Below, one piece after another: positions 1 through 9,432 of a stretch of 14,536 nt of DNA; the stretch's first letter is position 1, and each line of letters opens with the position of its first letter. The position numbers and the translations under genes were made by a program. The notes under the pieces were generated by a model. That model worked only from the letters and a program-made list of their open reading frames with translations. It had not been told where the DNA came from and did not search any database. This DNA comes from Gammaproteobacteria bacterium (GTDB taxonomy: Bacteria; Pseudomonadota; Gammaproteobacteria; DAOWEP01). The stretch covers positions 1 through 14,536 of the forward strand of contig DAOWEP010000045.1 of NCBI GenBank assembly GCA_030638455.1, written 5' to 3'.

Positions 1-1618
1 ATTCCAGCTCCTGTTCATGATATTTTTTCAGGGCTTGTTCTTCTGCCGCTTTCTTACGGACGGCTTCCTGTTCTACTTCCTTCTTTCGTTTAGCATCAGC
101 CTCTTCACGTTCTGCTTTCAAGGCCAGGGCTGCAGCACGTTCGCGTTCCAGCCTGGCCTTTAATTCTATCTTTTTACGTGCGTCTTCTTTCTGCCTGACC
201 CTGAGTGCAGCCTCACGGGCCTTTTCTTCGGCACGCTTGGTTGCAAGTTCAGCAGCCCTTCTTTGCTGTTCTTCCAGTGCCGCCTTTTGTGTTGCAACAC
301 GGTCTTCTTCACGTACCTTTAGTTCTTCTTTACGTTTCAGATTATTATTTTCAAATGCTGTAATTCGAGATACTACGCTTTCATATAAAGTGGTTTTGAT
401 ATCACCTGGCAAGAAGACGTAGCCTGTACTTGCTACTGCCATTACTAAAACAAGGCCAATAGCTAATTTTCTAATGGGTGCTTTTGTTGGCGATTCGACG
501 GAAGTTTTTACAGGTTGGCTGATTTTTTCAGCCGAATGTCTGATTGCATCCAGTTTCCCCTTTTCCCTGGCTGTTTCCAGCTCTGTTTTTATTTTCGATT
601 CCTTTTCTTTTGTTTTCCTTTCATGCTCATCCCTTTGGCGTTTAGCTTCCTGTTGCTTCCTTAAACTTGACTGAATCTTTTCAGCCTTGAGCCTTGCTTC
701 ATCTTCCTTGCATTTCTGCAGCCCTTCTTCCCTGGTATACGCATCTTCTGCATCTTTTTCTGCGTGCTGTGCTCTTTCCATGGCGACTTTTTCGGCCCTA
801 AGCAGATTAGGCAATAGTTTTCCTTCTTTTTTATCACTTATTACCTGCCTGACCATCTTTTCCGTTATTGTATTTCCCTCATCCAGGAATCCGTACACAA
901 GCGCACTATCACATAGCAGATTTATTGATCGTGGCGTGCCTTTTGTGTGCTCGTAAATTGCTTTACAGGCGCCATCATCAAATAAACCGGGCTCTACTCC
1001 GGCAACTTCATTCTGGTAGTGGATATAAGCAGCAGTTTCATCCTTCGATAATGGCTTAAGTTCGCAGTTTGTATCGATATGCTGTGAAAGGTATTCTAGG
1101 TTTTTCCGGGAAAGTTTCTCACGCAGTGCTGGCTCACCTACGAGAATTGTAGTAATTTCCTTTCCAATAATAGAAAACTCCCGAATAATCACATGCAGGA
1201 TATTCAGGACTTCAACAGGGAGTTGATGGCAATCATCAATAATCAGAACCGGGTGATTATTTTTCGATTTTTCTACCGATACGAATTGACTGAATGATTT
1301 GGTAAGTTGGTCAGTGCTTCCTGAAGAGGGCTGGTTATATGCCTCCAGCAATCTTGCAATAAAATTATCAGCTGTAAGATTGGTAGTGTTTACTAGCCCT
1401 GCTGTATAGTTATCTTCTAGGTTATCAAGAAAATATCGAGTGAGCGCTGATTTTCCAACTCCTATTTCACCAGTTAACACGCATAGAAAATTACGTATTT
1501 CGATAGCCTGCTTCAGGGCATCCAGGATTTTCTTGTGTGTTTCGCTTAAATAAAAAAACTGTGGATTGATAAGCAAGGTGAATGGTTTATCGCTAAACCC
1601 GTAGAAGTCTCTATACAT
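1..1618 (-). CDS. ExeA/GspA-like AAA ATPase with transmembrane segment and TolA-like helical region (3' partial)
   Basis: The reading frame is open from ATG at 1618-1616 to the window edge, giving 539 complete codons without a stop; the C-terminus lies outside. The N-terminus (MYRDFYGFSDKPF) matches the start typical of ExeA/GspA-family ATPases. Walker A is GEIGVGKS at residues 50-57 and Walker B is LIIDD ending at residue 129, followed by CHQL. A later KGTPRSINLLCD segment is also typical of the family. A highly charged Glu/Lys/Arg helical stretch (about 265-360) precedes one hydrophobic segment (385-403). After it comes a long Ala/Glu/Lys/Arg-rich helix (about 415-539) resembling the TolA rod. 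The predicted topology is a cytoplasmic ATPase, one membrane pass and a periplasmic helical region. ExeA partners in assembling secretin or peptidoglycan-spanning machines, but no such partner is in view, so the role is open. The RBS is a GGGGAA about 11 nt upstream. The gene starts 125 bp after the fatty-acid operon on the same strand, so cotranscription is possible but unproven. Confidence 0.85.
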   Translation of the reverse strand, partial: MYRDFYGFSDKPFTLLINPQFFYLSETHKKILDALKQAIEIRNFLCVLTGEIGVGKSALTRYFLDNLEDNYTAGLVNTTNLTADNFIARLLEAYNQPSSGSTDQLTKSFSQFVSVEKSKNNHPVLIIDDCHQLPVEVLNILHVIIREFSIIGKEITTILVGEPALREKLSRKNLEYLSQHIDTNCELKPLSKDETAAYIHYQNEVAGVEPGLFDDGACKAIYEHTKGTPRSINLLCDSALVYGFLDEGNTITEKMVRQVISDKKEGKLLPNLLRAEKVAMERAQHAEKDAEDAYTREEGLQKCKEDEARLKAEKIQSSLRKQQEAKRQRDEHERKTKEKESKIKTELETAREKGKLDAIRHSAEKISQPVKTSVESPTKAPIRKLAIGLVLVMAVASTGYVFLPGDIKTTLYESVVSRITAFENNNLKRKEELKVREEDRVATQKAALEEQQRRAAELATKRAEEKAREAALRVRQKEDARKKIELKARLERERAAALALKAEREEADAKRKKEVEQEAVRKKAAEEQALKKYHEQELE

Positions 1619-1743
1619 TTTGAAGCTTTTCCCCGATTAATTTTCAGACCAGTTTGTAATGATCCATATTAACAGCTCAATTTCGATGGCTATTATATGC
1701 GGATAAGTTACCTTAAATAAATATGGATTTCTTGTGCGCTATT

Positions 1744-3552
1744 CTAGTGCCCAAGATACAGAATCTCGATTAAATCAGTATATTGCTTTTGTATATGATT
1801 ACGGCGCAGTTTTAATGTAGGCGTAATCAGGCCCTCATCTATCGTCCAGGGATGAGGGCTGACGGCTATACGGTTGATCCTGGCATAGCCCGGGAATTCA
1901 CTGGTGAGGTGAGAAATCTTCTCTAACAGTAACTTTTCAACTTCTACATTGAGTCCAGATGGTCTTTCTGGAAGCCCCTTATTGACTGCCAGTTTGGTCC
2001 ATATGTCATGGTTTAAAACAACCAGAGCAACCAGATAGGGCCTTGCTTCTCCTGCTACCAGTACCTGGTCAAATAATGGATCCATCAGGATAGCGGCCTC
2101 CATATCGTTTGGTGGTACTTTCTCTCCATTTGCCAGTACGATAATTTCCTTGATGCGCCCGGTTATATAGATTCGTTTGTCCTGAATACGTACCTGGTCC
2201 CCGGTATGCAGCCAGCCATCCCGGTCAATGATGTCGTTTGTGGCCTCGGTGTTATTCCAGTATCCCTTCATAACGGGATCACCCCTGACCATCAGCTCAT
2301 CGTTTTCACCCAGTTTTACTTCAACACCTGCCAATGGTTCGCCAACGCTTTCAGGGTCATTATTGCTAACCTTGTTTACACTGATTATCGGGCTGCTTTC
2401 TGTTAGCCCATATCCCTGAATAATATCCAGACCCAGCCCAATAAACATTTTGGCTACAGAAAAGGGCAGGGCCGCACCACCACATATTGCAAACCTCATT
2501 CTCCCACCCAGTTTGTTTAAAACCTTTTTCGAAACCAGCATGTCAAGAACGGGTTTAAGCAAAAAGCGTTTGCTCCATCCACCTCTCTTTTGTTTATAAA
2601 GAAAAGACTCCCAGCCTGTGCTGACAGCCCTAAGGAAAAGTTTTTTTGCAAATGGTGACTTCATTTCCAGTTGCGTATGAATTTTGTTATAGACCCTTTC
2701 AAACACCCTGGGGACTGAAATTATAACAGTCGGACGTATGGTAATGAGATCATCGGCAAGATCATTGATTGAACGTGCGTATGCTACTGTAGCCCCACTC
2801 ATTACCGGTATGTAATAACCAACCGTGCGTTCCAGTGCATGGGAAAGTGGCAGGAAGGATAAAAACAGGTCATCCTGATATACATCTATGCTTTGCAATC
2901 CGCTCCAGGCATCAGACAGGATATTCCGGTGGCTCAGCATTACGCCCTTGGGCTTTCCGGTGGTGCCGGATGTATAGATAATCGTGGCCAGATCGTCAGC
3001 ATCTACATCACTCACTGGCAGTTCAATTCCTTCGCTTGATGAAGACTCTGGTAGCCAGTCATTCACCCATCTAAGGCGCGGATCATGGGGTTGTCCGATC
3101 ATTGAATCCAGCGTGATGATCCTGGTTACATCGCCAAGTCCGTCATGTACCGGATAAAGCCGTTGCCAATGATCCGCACCCTCGATCAATAATAGTTTTA
3201 CGTTGGCATTCTTAAGTATATAAGCAACATTTTCAGCGCGATCATCAGTAAATAACGGGACGGTTACCAGGCCCAGACTCAACGCCGCCTGATCCATCAT
3301 CACCCATTCACGGCAATTTCGGAGCATGATGGCGACCCGGTCACCCGGCTTAAATGCCTCCTGTGCTAATGCTTCTCTCCATCGACATACGCTTTCAGCC
3401 ATTTCCTTCCAGCTGCTGTCACACCAGGTATGAGTCTTTTGATCAAAATAGCGGTATGCAGTTGCTTCTGGTGTGCGTTTTACCCGCTCACAGAACAGCG
3501 CATACAGGCCACCTGCTGATTCTAAATCGATGTAATCCTGTGGGTGACTCAT
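1744..3552 (-). CDS. Long-chain fatty-acid--CoA ligase (AMP-binding, FadD-like)
   Basis: This 602-residue protein belongs to the adenylate-forming ANL superfamily. It activates a fatty acid with ATP to an acyl-adenylate and then forms acyl-CoA, the entry step to beta-oxidation. The phosphate-binding loop YTSGTTGKPKG is at 193-203, the adenine-binding motif YGLTESSP at 381-388, the ribose-binding Asp lies in HTGD (Asp452), and the hinge GRIKEIIVLANGEKV begins near 465. A C-terminal Lys581 in TPTLKLRR fits the adenylation lysine. The N-terminal region and length match the long-chain type found in FadD15/eukaryotic-like ligases rather than short-chain acetyl-CoA synthetases. There is no signal peptide. 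The ATG overlaps the stop of the upstream hydratase/dehydrogenase gene in an ATGA (3549-3552), so translation is probably coupled. It is the last clear member of the operon. Chain-length preference cannot be read from sequence. Confidence 0.93.
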   Translation of the reverse strand: MSHPQDYIDLESAGGLYALFCERVKRTPEATAYRYFDQKTHTWCDSSWKEMAESVCRWREALAQEAFKPGDRVAIMLRNCREWVMMDQAALSLGLVTVPLFTDDRAENVAYILKNANVKLLLIEGADHWQRLYPVHDGLGDVTRIITLDSMIGQPHDPRLRWVNDWLPESSSSEGIELPVSDVDADDLATIIYTSGTTGKPKGVMLSHRNILSDAWSGLQSIDVYQDDLFLSFLPLSHALERTVGYYIPVMSGATVAYARSINDLADDLITIRPTVIISVPRVFERVYNKIHTQLEMKSPFAKKLFLRAVSTGWESFLYKQKRGGWSKRFLLKPVLDMLVSKKVLNKLGGRMRFAICGGAALPFSVAKMFIGLGLDIIQGYGLTESSPIISVNKVSNNDPESVGEPLAGVEVKLGENDELMVRGDPVMKGYWNNTEATNDIIDRDGWLHTGDQVRIQDKRIYITGRIKEIIVLANGEKVPPNDMEAAILMDPLFDQVLVAGEARPYLVALVVLNHDIWTKLAVNKGLPERPSGLNVEVEKLLLEKISHLTSEFPGYARINRIAVSPHPWTIDEGLITPTLKLRRNHIQKQYTDLIEILYLGH

Positions 3553-5609
3553 GATTCTATAATTTGATCACGCAACTGATCCCATCCCTCGTCCTTCCTG
3601 AACCGTTCCCCGTATGTCTGTTCAAGAAATTCCAGACGCTTTATCTGATCTTCCAGTCCTTTGGCCTTAACATAATGCATTGGGCCGCCACGGAAGGGCG
3701 CAAAACCGGTACCAAAGATAATGCCTGCATCCAGTTGGTCTGTATCTTCCACAACCCCTTCACGTAGACAGGCCGCACTTTCATTCAATAACCTGAAAAT
3801 CAGCCGGTCCTGCAGGTCTTCCGGTAACCTGTCATTGCTGTCCTGCTTGGGTTTAACGGCTTTTCCTTTCCTGTATTCATAAAAACCACGACCCGATTTT
3901 TTGCCCAGATTTCCTGTCGATACCCTGTCTCTCAAAACATCAGGAACCTTCCCACCAAGATGGCTGGACAGTATTTCGGCCACGGAGAGACATATATCCA
4001 GACCCACGGTATCGGCCAGCTCTATTGGTCCCATGGGCATGCCAAAATTCAGCGCCGCCTGGTCAATACGGGCAGGCTCTATGCCTTCACCCACCATGAC
4101 AACGGCCTCCATCAGGTAGGGCATGAGAATCCTGTTTACCAGAAAACCGGGGGTGCTTTTAACTCGGAGAGGCAGACGGTTTATTTTTCCTGTAAAGGCC
4201 GCCGCCTTACGTACGACTTCATCATCCGTGTCTTTTCCTTTTACTACCTCTACCAGTTGCATCATGGCAACGGGATTAAAGAAATGTAAACCAACCAGCC
4301 GTGATGGGTCTTTTAGTACTACTGCCAATTCTTCCAGAGGTATGCTGGAGGTATTGGTAGCCAGTAGTGCGCCTTCTTTCATTTGAGGCTCAATCTTTTG
4401 ATAGAGCTCCTGTTTCACTTTCAGGTCTTCAAAGATGGCTTCTATAATTACATCTGCACGTTTGACTCCCAGCCCTTGTGTATCTGGCATTAGACGGTCA
4501 AACGCCTCCTGCACCAGTCTGGGTTTTTTGAGTTTCTTCTTGAAAAGCTTGTAAGCCCTTTTCATGGCGGGCGCAATGCTTTCCGGTGTACGGTCCTGCA
4601 AACTTACGTTAAGGCCTCTTAATGCACACCAGGCCGCGATATCTCCACCCATGGTGCCAGCACCGATTACATGTACATTCTTTGCCTTGAAATCTGTGCC
4701 TTTACCCAGTCCCTTTAGCGTAGATTGCAGGAAGAATACCCGGATCAGGTTTTGCGCGCTCTCACGCACGAGCATGCGTGCCAGAGAACGCGCCTCTTCC
4801 TCCATCATGGTCTCAGGGTCATCGGCATGATGGAGCCACAGGTCTATCAATGCATAGGGAGAAGGGTAGTGATGCTCCGGTGCCTTTACAGCAACTTTCT
4901 TGCGCAAATATTTAGCCAGTAATGGCCGGATCAGCCTGTGTGACGGCAATCTTTTCAGGAATGCTGGTTTTTGTTTTTTGGGTGGAGATGCAATCAGTTT
5001 GTGAACCGCATTCACAAGATGGCGTCCTGGTACTGAATAATTGACCAACCCAATTTTTCTGGCCGCCGATGCACTGACTGATCGACCCGTTAGGATCATA
5101 TCCATGGCTGTCACTGTACCGACTAATGGAGGCAAGCGTACGGAACCGCCAAATCCTGGGTGTATTCCCAGGCGGACTTCTGGTAGACCCAGCCTTGTAG
5201 AGGGGATGTCTTCTGCTATGCGGTAACGACAGGCGAGAGCAAGCTCCAGTCCGCCACCCATACAAAAACCGGAAATCACAGCAATGGTCGGGAAGTGAAA
5301 TGATTCTAATTGATAGAGGGTTTCCTGTGACTCACGAATATATTTGAATGCCCTGTCACCATCACACAAACTGCCAAATTCGCTGACATCTGCACCCGCA
5401 ATAAAGCCGCTCTTTTTCCCTGACTGGATAACAAGTGCAGCAGGAGGCGTTTGTATAATATCAGCCAGGATTACACCAAGCTCTTCCATAACAGAAGAAG
5501 AAAGCACATTAGTGGAGGCGTCTGCATAGTCCAGCGTTAGCCAGGCGATATTTTCATCATCAACTTCAAGTCGCCAATGTTTCATTTGCTGATCCCCAAC
5601 CTTATCCAT
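3549..5609 (-). CDS. fadJ: Fatty-acid oxidation alpha subunit: enoyl-CoA hydratase / 3-hydroxyacyl-CoA dehydrogenase (FadJ-like)
   Basis: This 686-residue multifunctional protein hydrates trans-2-enoyl-CoA and oxidises the resulting 3-hydroxyacyl-CoA with NAD+. The crotonase domain covers about residues 10-200, with oxyanion-loop FIAGADVSEF and the two catalytic glutamates Glu122 (GGGLELAL) and Glu144 (GLPEVRLG). The Rossmann NAD site GAGTMGG is at 316-322, the catalytic His442 is in LHFFNP, and PGFLVNR marks the start of the C-terminal dehydrogenase domain, which ends with FAPFRGG near 636-642. E. coli FadJ is about 714 residues, so it is full length. The frame is open up to 5777, but that extension lies inside the thiolase gene. 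The chosen ATG at 5609 has AGGGAGAA about 7 nt upstream. A second ATG at 5585, with GGGGAT upstream, would give 678 residues. The gene overlaps the thiolase stop by 8 bp, and its own stop overlaps the ligase start. With the thiolase it should form an alpha2-beta2 complex. Confidence 0.93.
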   Translation of the reverse strand: MDKVGDQQMKHWRLEVDDENIAWLTLDYADASTNVLSSSVMEELGVILADIIQTPPAALVIQSGKKSGFIAGADVSEFGSLCDGDRAFKYIRESQETLYQLESFHFPTIAVISGFCMGGGLELALACRYRIAEDIPSTRLGLPEVRLGIHPGFGGSVRLPPLVGTVTAMDMILTGRSVSASAARKIGLVNYSVPGRHLVNAVHKLIASPPKKQKPAFLKRLPSHRLIRPLLAKYLRKKVAVKAPEHHYPSPYALIDLWLHHADDPETMMEEEARSLARMLVRESAQNLIRVFFLQSTLKGLGKGTDFKAKNVHVIGAGTMGGDIAAWCALRGLNVSLQDRTPESIAPAMKRAYKLFKKKLKKPRLVQEAFDRLMPDTQGLGVKRADVIIEAIFEDLKVKQELYQKIEPQMKEGALLATNTSSIPLEELAVVLKDPSRLVGLHFFNPVAMMQLVEVVKGKDTDDEVVRKAAAFTGKINRLPLRVKSTPGFLVNRILMPYLMEAVVMVGEGIEPARIDQAALNFGMPMGPIELADTVGLDICLSVAEILSSHLGGKVPDVLRDRVSTGNLGKKSGRGFYEYRKGKAVKPKQDSNDRLPEDLQDRLIFRLLNESAACLREGVVEDTDQLDAGIIFGTGFAPFRGGPMHYVKAKGLEDQIKRLEFLEQTYGERFRKDEGWDQLRDQIIES

Positions 5610-6918
5610 CAGCGTTCTCCCTTTCCAGTAACATCGCTCCGCCCTGACCACCTCCGATACAGAGGCTGGCCACACCACGTTTTGCCTGGTTGCGTTCCAG
5701 TACATGCAACAAATGCAACACAATGCGGGCACCACTTGCACCGACCGGGTGACCCAGACTGATGCCTCCACCATCAATATTTAATCGGTCGGGTGGTATT
5801 GCGCCCATTACCTTGTCTAGTCCAAGCTCAGTTTTGCAATAGTCTTCGTCTTGCCACGCCGTTGTACAGGCAAGAACCTGCGCCGCAAAGGCTTCATTTA
5901 TTTCCCAATAATCAACATCTTGTATATCAATCTTATGACGTTGCATTAAGGGTGTCATGGCATGTACCGGCCCCAGTCCCATTTGCGCAGGATCAAGCCC
6001 AGCCCATTGGCTGTCTACTATCGTACCTAGCACAGGTAGTTTGTATTTTTTGACGGCATCTTCACTGGCCAGAATCAGGCAACTGGCACCATCCGTAATC
6101 TGGGCGCTGTTGCCTGCCGTGACATTTCCAAAGCCTCTGTCAAAGACAGGTTTGAGCTTCGCGAGTCCCTCCATGTTCGAATCCTTTCGTACACCATTAT
6201 CGTGCAGATAACAGTTTCCTTTGCTGTCATAGATGGCTTCAATTTCATTTGATAAAAAGCCTTCATCCTGTGCCTTGCTAAGGCGTTGATGACTTTCCAT
6301 GGCATATTGATCGAGTTGTTCACGTGTGAGCTGAAATTTGTACACAAGGTTCTCGGCCGTTTGGCCCATGGATAAACCAACAACCGGGTCACTCAAACCT
6401 TTGATGAGACCAATCACGGGTTTTAAAAGGGCAGGTCGGAACTTTGAAATGGCCGCGAGTTTAGGCGCAAATCCACGGGCTCTGTTTAAAACCGCCAACC
6501 ACTTTGCCATTGCCGGGCTGAACAATATAGGTGCACGGCTCATCACCTCAGTACCACCGGCAAGCACAATCTCAGAACGCCCACTGGAAATATTCTGGGC
6601 CGCACAATCCAGCGCCTGCATTCCGGATGCGCAATTTCGCTGTACTGTCCAGGCGGGAACCCTGTCACCACAACCCAGACGCAAGGCAATTATTCTTGCA
6701 ATATTGACTTCATCCGGACTTGGCATAACACAACCAAAAATCACCTCGTCCAGATCATCAGGAGAAAAAGGCTGGCGTGCGAGCAAAGAACGCGCTGCAT
6801 AGACGGCAAGGTCAGATGCACTGAAGGGGCCAGGGGTGCCAGCGGATTTCAGTTGCGGCGTTCTACTGCCATCGACCACATACACCTTTCTTCCATTATA
6901 TGTAACGTCTTTCTGCAC
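5602..6918 (-). CDS. fadI: 3-ketoacyl-CoA thiolase (acetyl-CoA C-acyltransferase, FadI-like)
   Basis: This 438-residue thiolase performs CoA-dependent cleavage of 3-ketoacyl-CoA to acetyl-CoA and a shortened acyl-CoA. The nucleophilic Cys96 sits in QRNCASGMQ. NEAFA is at 341-345, His390 lies in GGGISLGHPVGASG, and the second catalytic Cys420 is in LCIGGGQGG. Thus all four thiolase signatures are present. The length fits FadI (about 436 residues) better than FadA (about 387), and the thiolase-then-alpha-subunit order matches E. coli fadI-fadJ. The start codon is GTG (6918-6916), supported by a strong TAAGGAG Shine-Dalgarno with an 8-nt spacer. The gene starts 24 bp after the fadE stop and overlaps the next gene by 8 bp. 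It is a cytosolic enzyme without signal peptide. Confidence 0.93.
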   Translation of the reverse strand: MQKDVTYNGRKVYVVDGSRTPQLKSAGTPGPFSASDLAVYAARSLLARQPFSPDDLDEVIFGCVMPSPDEVNIARIIALRLGCGDRVPAWTVQRNCASGMQALDCAAQNISSGRSEIVLAGGTEVMSRAPILFSPAMAKWLAVLNRARGFAPKLAAISKFRPALLKPVIGLIKGLSDPVVGLSMGQTAENLVYKFQLTREQLDQYAMESHQRLSKAQDEGFLSNEIEAIYDSKGNCYLHDNGVRKDSNMEGLAKLKPVFDRGFGNVTAGNSAQITDGASCLILASEDAVKKYKLPVLGTIVDSQWAGLDPAQMGLGPVHAMTPLMQRHKIDIQDVDYWEINEAFAAQVLACTTAWQDEDYCKTELGLDKVMGAIPPDRLNIDGGGISLGHPVGASGARIVLHLLHVLERNQAKRGVASLCIGGGQGGAMLLERENADG

Positions 6919-6942
6919 CAGAGATTCTCCTTAAAGATATTC

Positions 6943-9405
6943 TTATTTGTTGATATTGTTCTGACCATGATCAGTGGCGGTTTTGAAATCAGGGTCAAAG
7001 TCATCCACTGTAATTACATCCATTCGAGCAATATCTGCTTCCAGCACCAGTGTTGCCTGTTCTTTGGTAATGATATTTTCACTGACTGCCTCTTCAATGC
7101 GTGCTTTCTTAGATTTTGATTTTAGTTTTCCTGCTTTTATCGCCGTGTTTAATTTTCTTTCAACAGGGCCTGCAAGGGTCACCATTTCAAGGGCCGCATC
7201 AATGCGCCCAAGTGGCTCTGAGGTGTCTTCCGGCATAAATATCCCATCCGTCAAACGATCTCTCGCAGCACCGGGTTTTAATAAAATTCGCGCTGCTTGC
7301 TGGCCCAAATCATCACTGGGTCGTTTAAATGTTTTGCCATAAGGGAAAATTAAAGCACGTAGTATCACAGCAAATAGTCGGACAGGGAAGTTACGCAACA
7401 GTTCATCCATGGCCTGCTGAATACTGTAAAGTGAATCTTCACAAGCCCACTTTAATAAAGGTAAGTCCTCTGGCGGCCTCGACTGGTCATCAAACCGCTT
7501 CAGACAGGCAGAAGCCAGATATAAATGACTCAGCATATCCGCCAGACGACCGGATAGTTTTTCCTTTCTTTTAAGTGTCCCACCTAAGGTCAGCATGGAC
7601 ATATCGGCCAGCAACGCAAAGGCAGAGCTCATGCGTGTCAGGTTTTGGTAATAGCGGCGGTCAGGACCGGATACGGGCGTCTTTACAAGTCGTGCGCCTG
7701 ATAATCCCAGGAAGAATGCGCGCGCAACATTACTGATCGTAAAGCCGATATGTGCAAAAAATGCCTTGTCGAATCTTTCCAGACCAGCTTCTTCATCATG
7801 GTCTGCGACGGCCTGCATTTCTTCCAGCACATAAGGGTGGCAACGTATCGCGCCCTGACCAAAAATGATCAAGCTCCTTGTCAGTATGTTCGCGCCTTCC
7901 ACTGTGATGCTGATCGGGATGGCCTGATAAATGCGTCCGATAAAGTTCCGGGGGCCCAGGCAAATGGCTGCGCCTCCCTGTATGTCCATGGCATCATTCA
8001 CTACTGTGCGCATGTTCTCGGTCAGGTTGTATTTGGCAATGGCAGAAACGACGGATGGTTTCTCTCCCATATCCACTGCGCCGCATGTCATTTCGCGTGC
8101 AGCATCCAGTCTGTATGTATACGCTGCGATTCTGGCCAGCCTTTCTTCAACGCCTTCAAAAAGACCAATAGGTGTCTTGAACTGTTTGCGTACGCGTGCA
8201 TATCCACCGGTTGCACGACTGGCCAGTTTTCCTGCCCCGGTGCTGAGAGAAGGAAGGGAGATAGAACGGCCTGCAGCCAGGGACTCCATTAACATTCTCC
8301 ATCCCTGTCCAACCTGATCGACACCTCCAATGATCATATCCATCGGGATAAATACATCCTTGCCCTTGTTGGGCCCGTTTTGGAACGGGATATTCAATGG
8401 AAAATGTCGCCGCCCGATCTCAATGCCCGGAGTATTCGTTGGAATCAATGCAACCGTAATACCACGTTCTTCATCGTCACCGATTAAGTGATCAGGATCA
8501 TATAATTTAAATGCCAGACCCAGCAGGGTGGCGACCGGACCTAATGTGATATAACGCTTTTCCCAGTTAAGTCTGATACCAAGAACATCCTGTTTACCAT
8601 CATACTCACCCTTGCAAACAATACCCTTATCCGGCATTGCGCCTGCGTCACTACCCGCTTCTGGGCCGGTAAGACCAAAGCAGGGGATTTCTTCACCCCG
8701 CGCCAAACGTGGTAAATAATATGTCTGCTGTTCTTTAGTACCGTAATGAAGCAGAAGCTCTGCAGGCCCTAATGAATTTGGCACCATTACGGTGACCGCA
8801 GCGGTTGTACTACGGCTGGCAACCTTCATGACTACAGCAGAATGTGCAATTGCAGAGAATTCCAGGCCACCATACTTCTTTGGAATAATCATTCCAAAGA
8901 AGCCCTTGTCTTTCAAAAACTGCCATGCCTCTGGCGGCAGGTTCTGTTCCTTATGGGTAATTTCCCAATCGTTTAACATTCCACAGAACTCTTCTACCGG
9001 GCCATCCAGGAATGCCTGTTCCTCGTTGGTAAGTATGGGAGCAGGATAATTGAGTAGCTTGTTCCAATCTGGTGTTCCGCTGAAGAGATCACCATCCCAC
9101 CACACTGTTCCTGCCTCCAGTGCTTCCTGCTCGGTTGAAGACATGGTAGGTAAAATACTTTTGAATAACCTGAAAATATGACAGCTGATCAGTTTTCTTC
9201 TAAGCGGAAGGATTACGATCGGTATAAACAGCGCCAGAAAAAAGATCCAGCTCAAGGTCTGGCCTGGCCTTGATGTGTCAACCCAGTTTGTCCAGGCTCC
9301 GAGCGCCACTGCAATACTGGCGGTCCATACGAGCAACTGAACCCGGAAGTATAAAAATGTCCAGATGATTCCTGCTGTCAGTAATATCGAAAACAAACAC
9401 GTCAT
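6943..9405 (-). CDS. fadE: Acyl-CoA dehydrogenase FadE
   Basis: This 820-residue flavoprotein introduces the trans-2 double bond into acyl-CoA, the first oxidation of the cycle, and passes electrons to the electron-transfer flavoprotein. It closely resembles E. coli FadE (about 814 residues, from memory). The N-terminal residues 3-67 are strongly hydrophobic with two or three membrane-associated segments. PNSLGPAELLLHYGT (about 209-223) and LTGPEAGSDAGA (245-256) belong to the acyl-CoA dehydrogenase core. QNGPNKGKDVFIP follows at about 342-354. The catalytic base Glu503 is in VEGANILTRS, followed by FGQGAIRCHPYVLEEM. Residues from about 530 to the end form the DUF1974 domain typical of FadE, ending near DDFDPDF. 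The ATG at 9405 has an AGGAAAA RBS. It follows the cysteine hydrolase gene by 27 bp and precedes the thiolase by 24 bp, so cotranscription is very likely. Confidence 0.95.
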   Translation of the reverse strand: MTCLFSILLTAGIIWTFLYFRVQLLVWTASIAVALGAWTNWVDTSRPGQTLSWIFFLALFIPIVILPLRRKLISCHIFRLFKSILPTMSSTEQEALEAGTVWWDGDLFSGTPDWNKLLNYPAPILTNEEQAFLDGPVEEFCGMLNDWEITHKEQNLPPEAWQFLKDKGFFGMIIPKKYGGLEFSAIAHSAVVMKVASRSTTAAVTVMVPNSLGPAELLLHYGTKEQQTYYLPRLARGEEIPCFGLTGPEAGSDAGAMPDKGIVCKGEYDGKQDVLGIRLNWEKRYITLGPVATLLGLAFKLYDPDHLIGDDEERGITVALIPTNTPGIEIGRRHFPLNIPFQNGPNKGKDVFIPMDMIIGGVDQVGQGWRMLMESLAAGRSISLPSLSTGAGKLASRATGGYARVRKQFKTPIGLFEGVEERLARIAAYTYRLDAAREMTCGAVDMGEKPSVVSAIAKYNLTENMRTVVNDAMDIQGGAAICLGPRNFIGRIYQAIPISITVEGANILTRSLIIFGQGAIRCHPYVLEEMQAVADHDEEAGLERFDKAFFAHIGFTISNVARAFFLGLSGARLVKTPVSGPDRRYYQNLTRMSSAFALLADMSMLTLGGTLKRKEKLSGRLADMLSHLYLASACLKRFDDQSRPPEDLPLLKWACEDSLYSIQQAMDELLRNFPVRLFAVILRALIFPYGKTFKRPSDDLGQQAARILLKPGAARDRLTDGIFMPEDTSEPLGRIDAALEMVTLAGPVERKLNTAIKAGKLKSKSKKARIEEAVSENIITKEQATLVLEADIARMDVITVDDFDPDFKTATDHGQNNINK

Positions 9406-9432
9406 ATTATTTTTTCCTGATATCCAGTCAAA

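Noticed and set aside
1619..1743. Terminator between the ligase and ATPase genes
   Set aside because: No GC-rich hairpin followed by a T run was found on the minus strand, so I cannot place the end of the operon here.
5610..5777. 56-residue N-terminal extension of the hydratase/dehydrogenase frame
   Set aside because: It lies wholly within the thiolase coding sequence, is not crotonase-like, and a start with a good RBS exists at 5609.
6338..6802. 154-codon plus-strand open frame inside the thiolase
   Set aside because: Antisense shadow of strongly conserved thiolase sequence.
7750..8292. 180-codon plus-strand open frame inside fadE
   Set aside because: It is antisense to a well-conserved FadE region, Cys/His-rich, and matches no known family.
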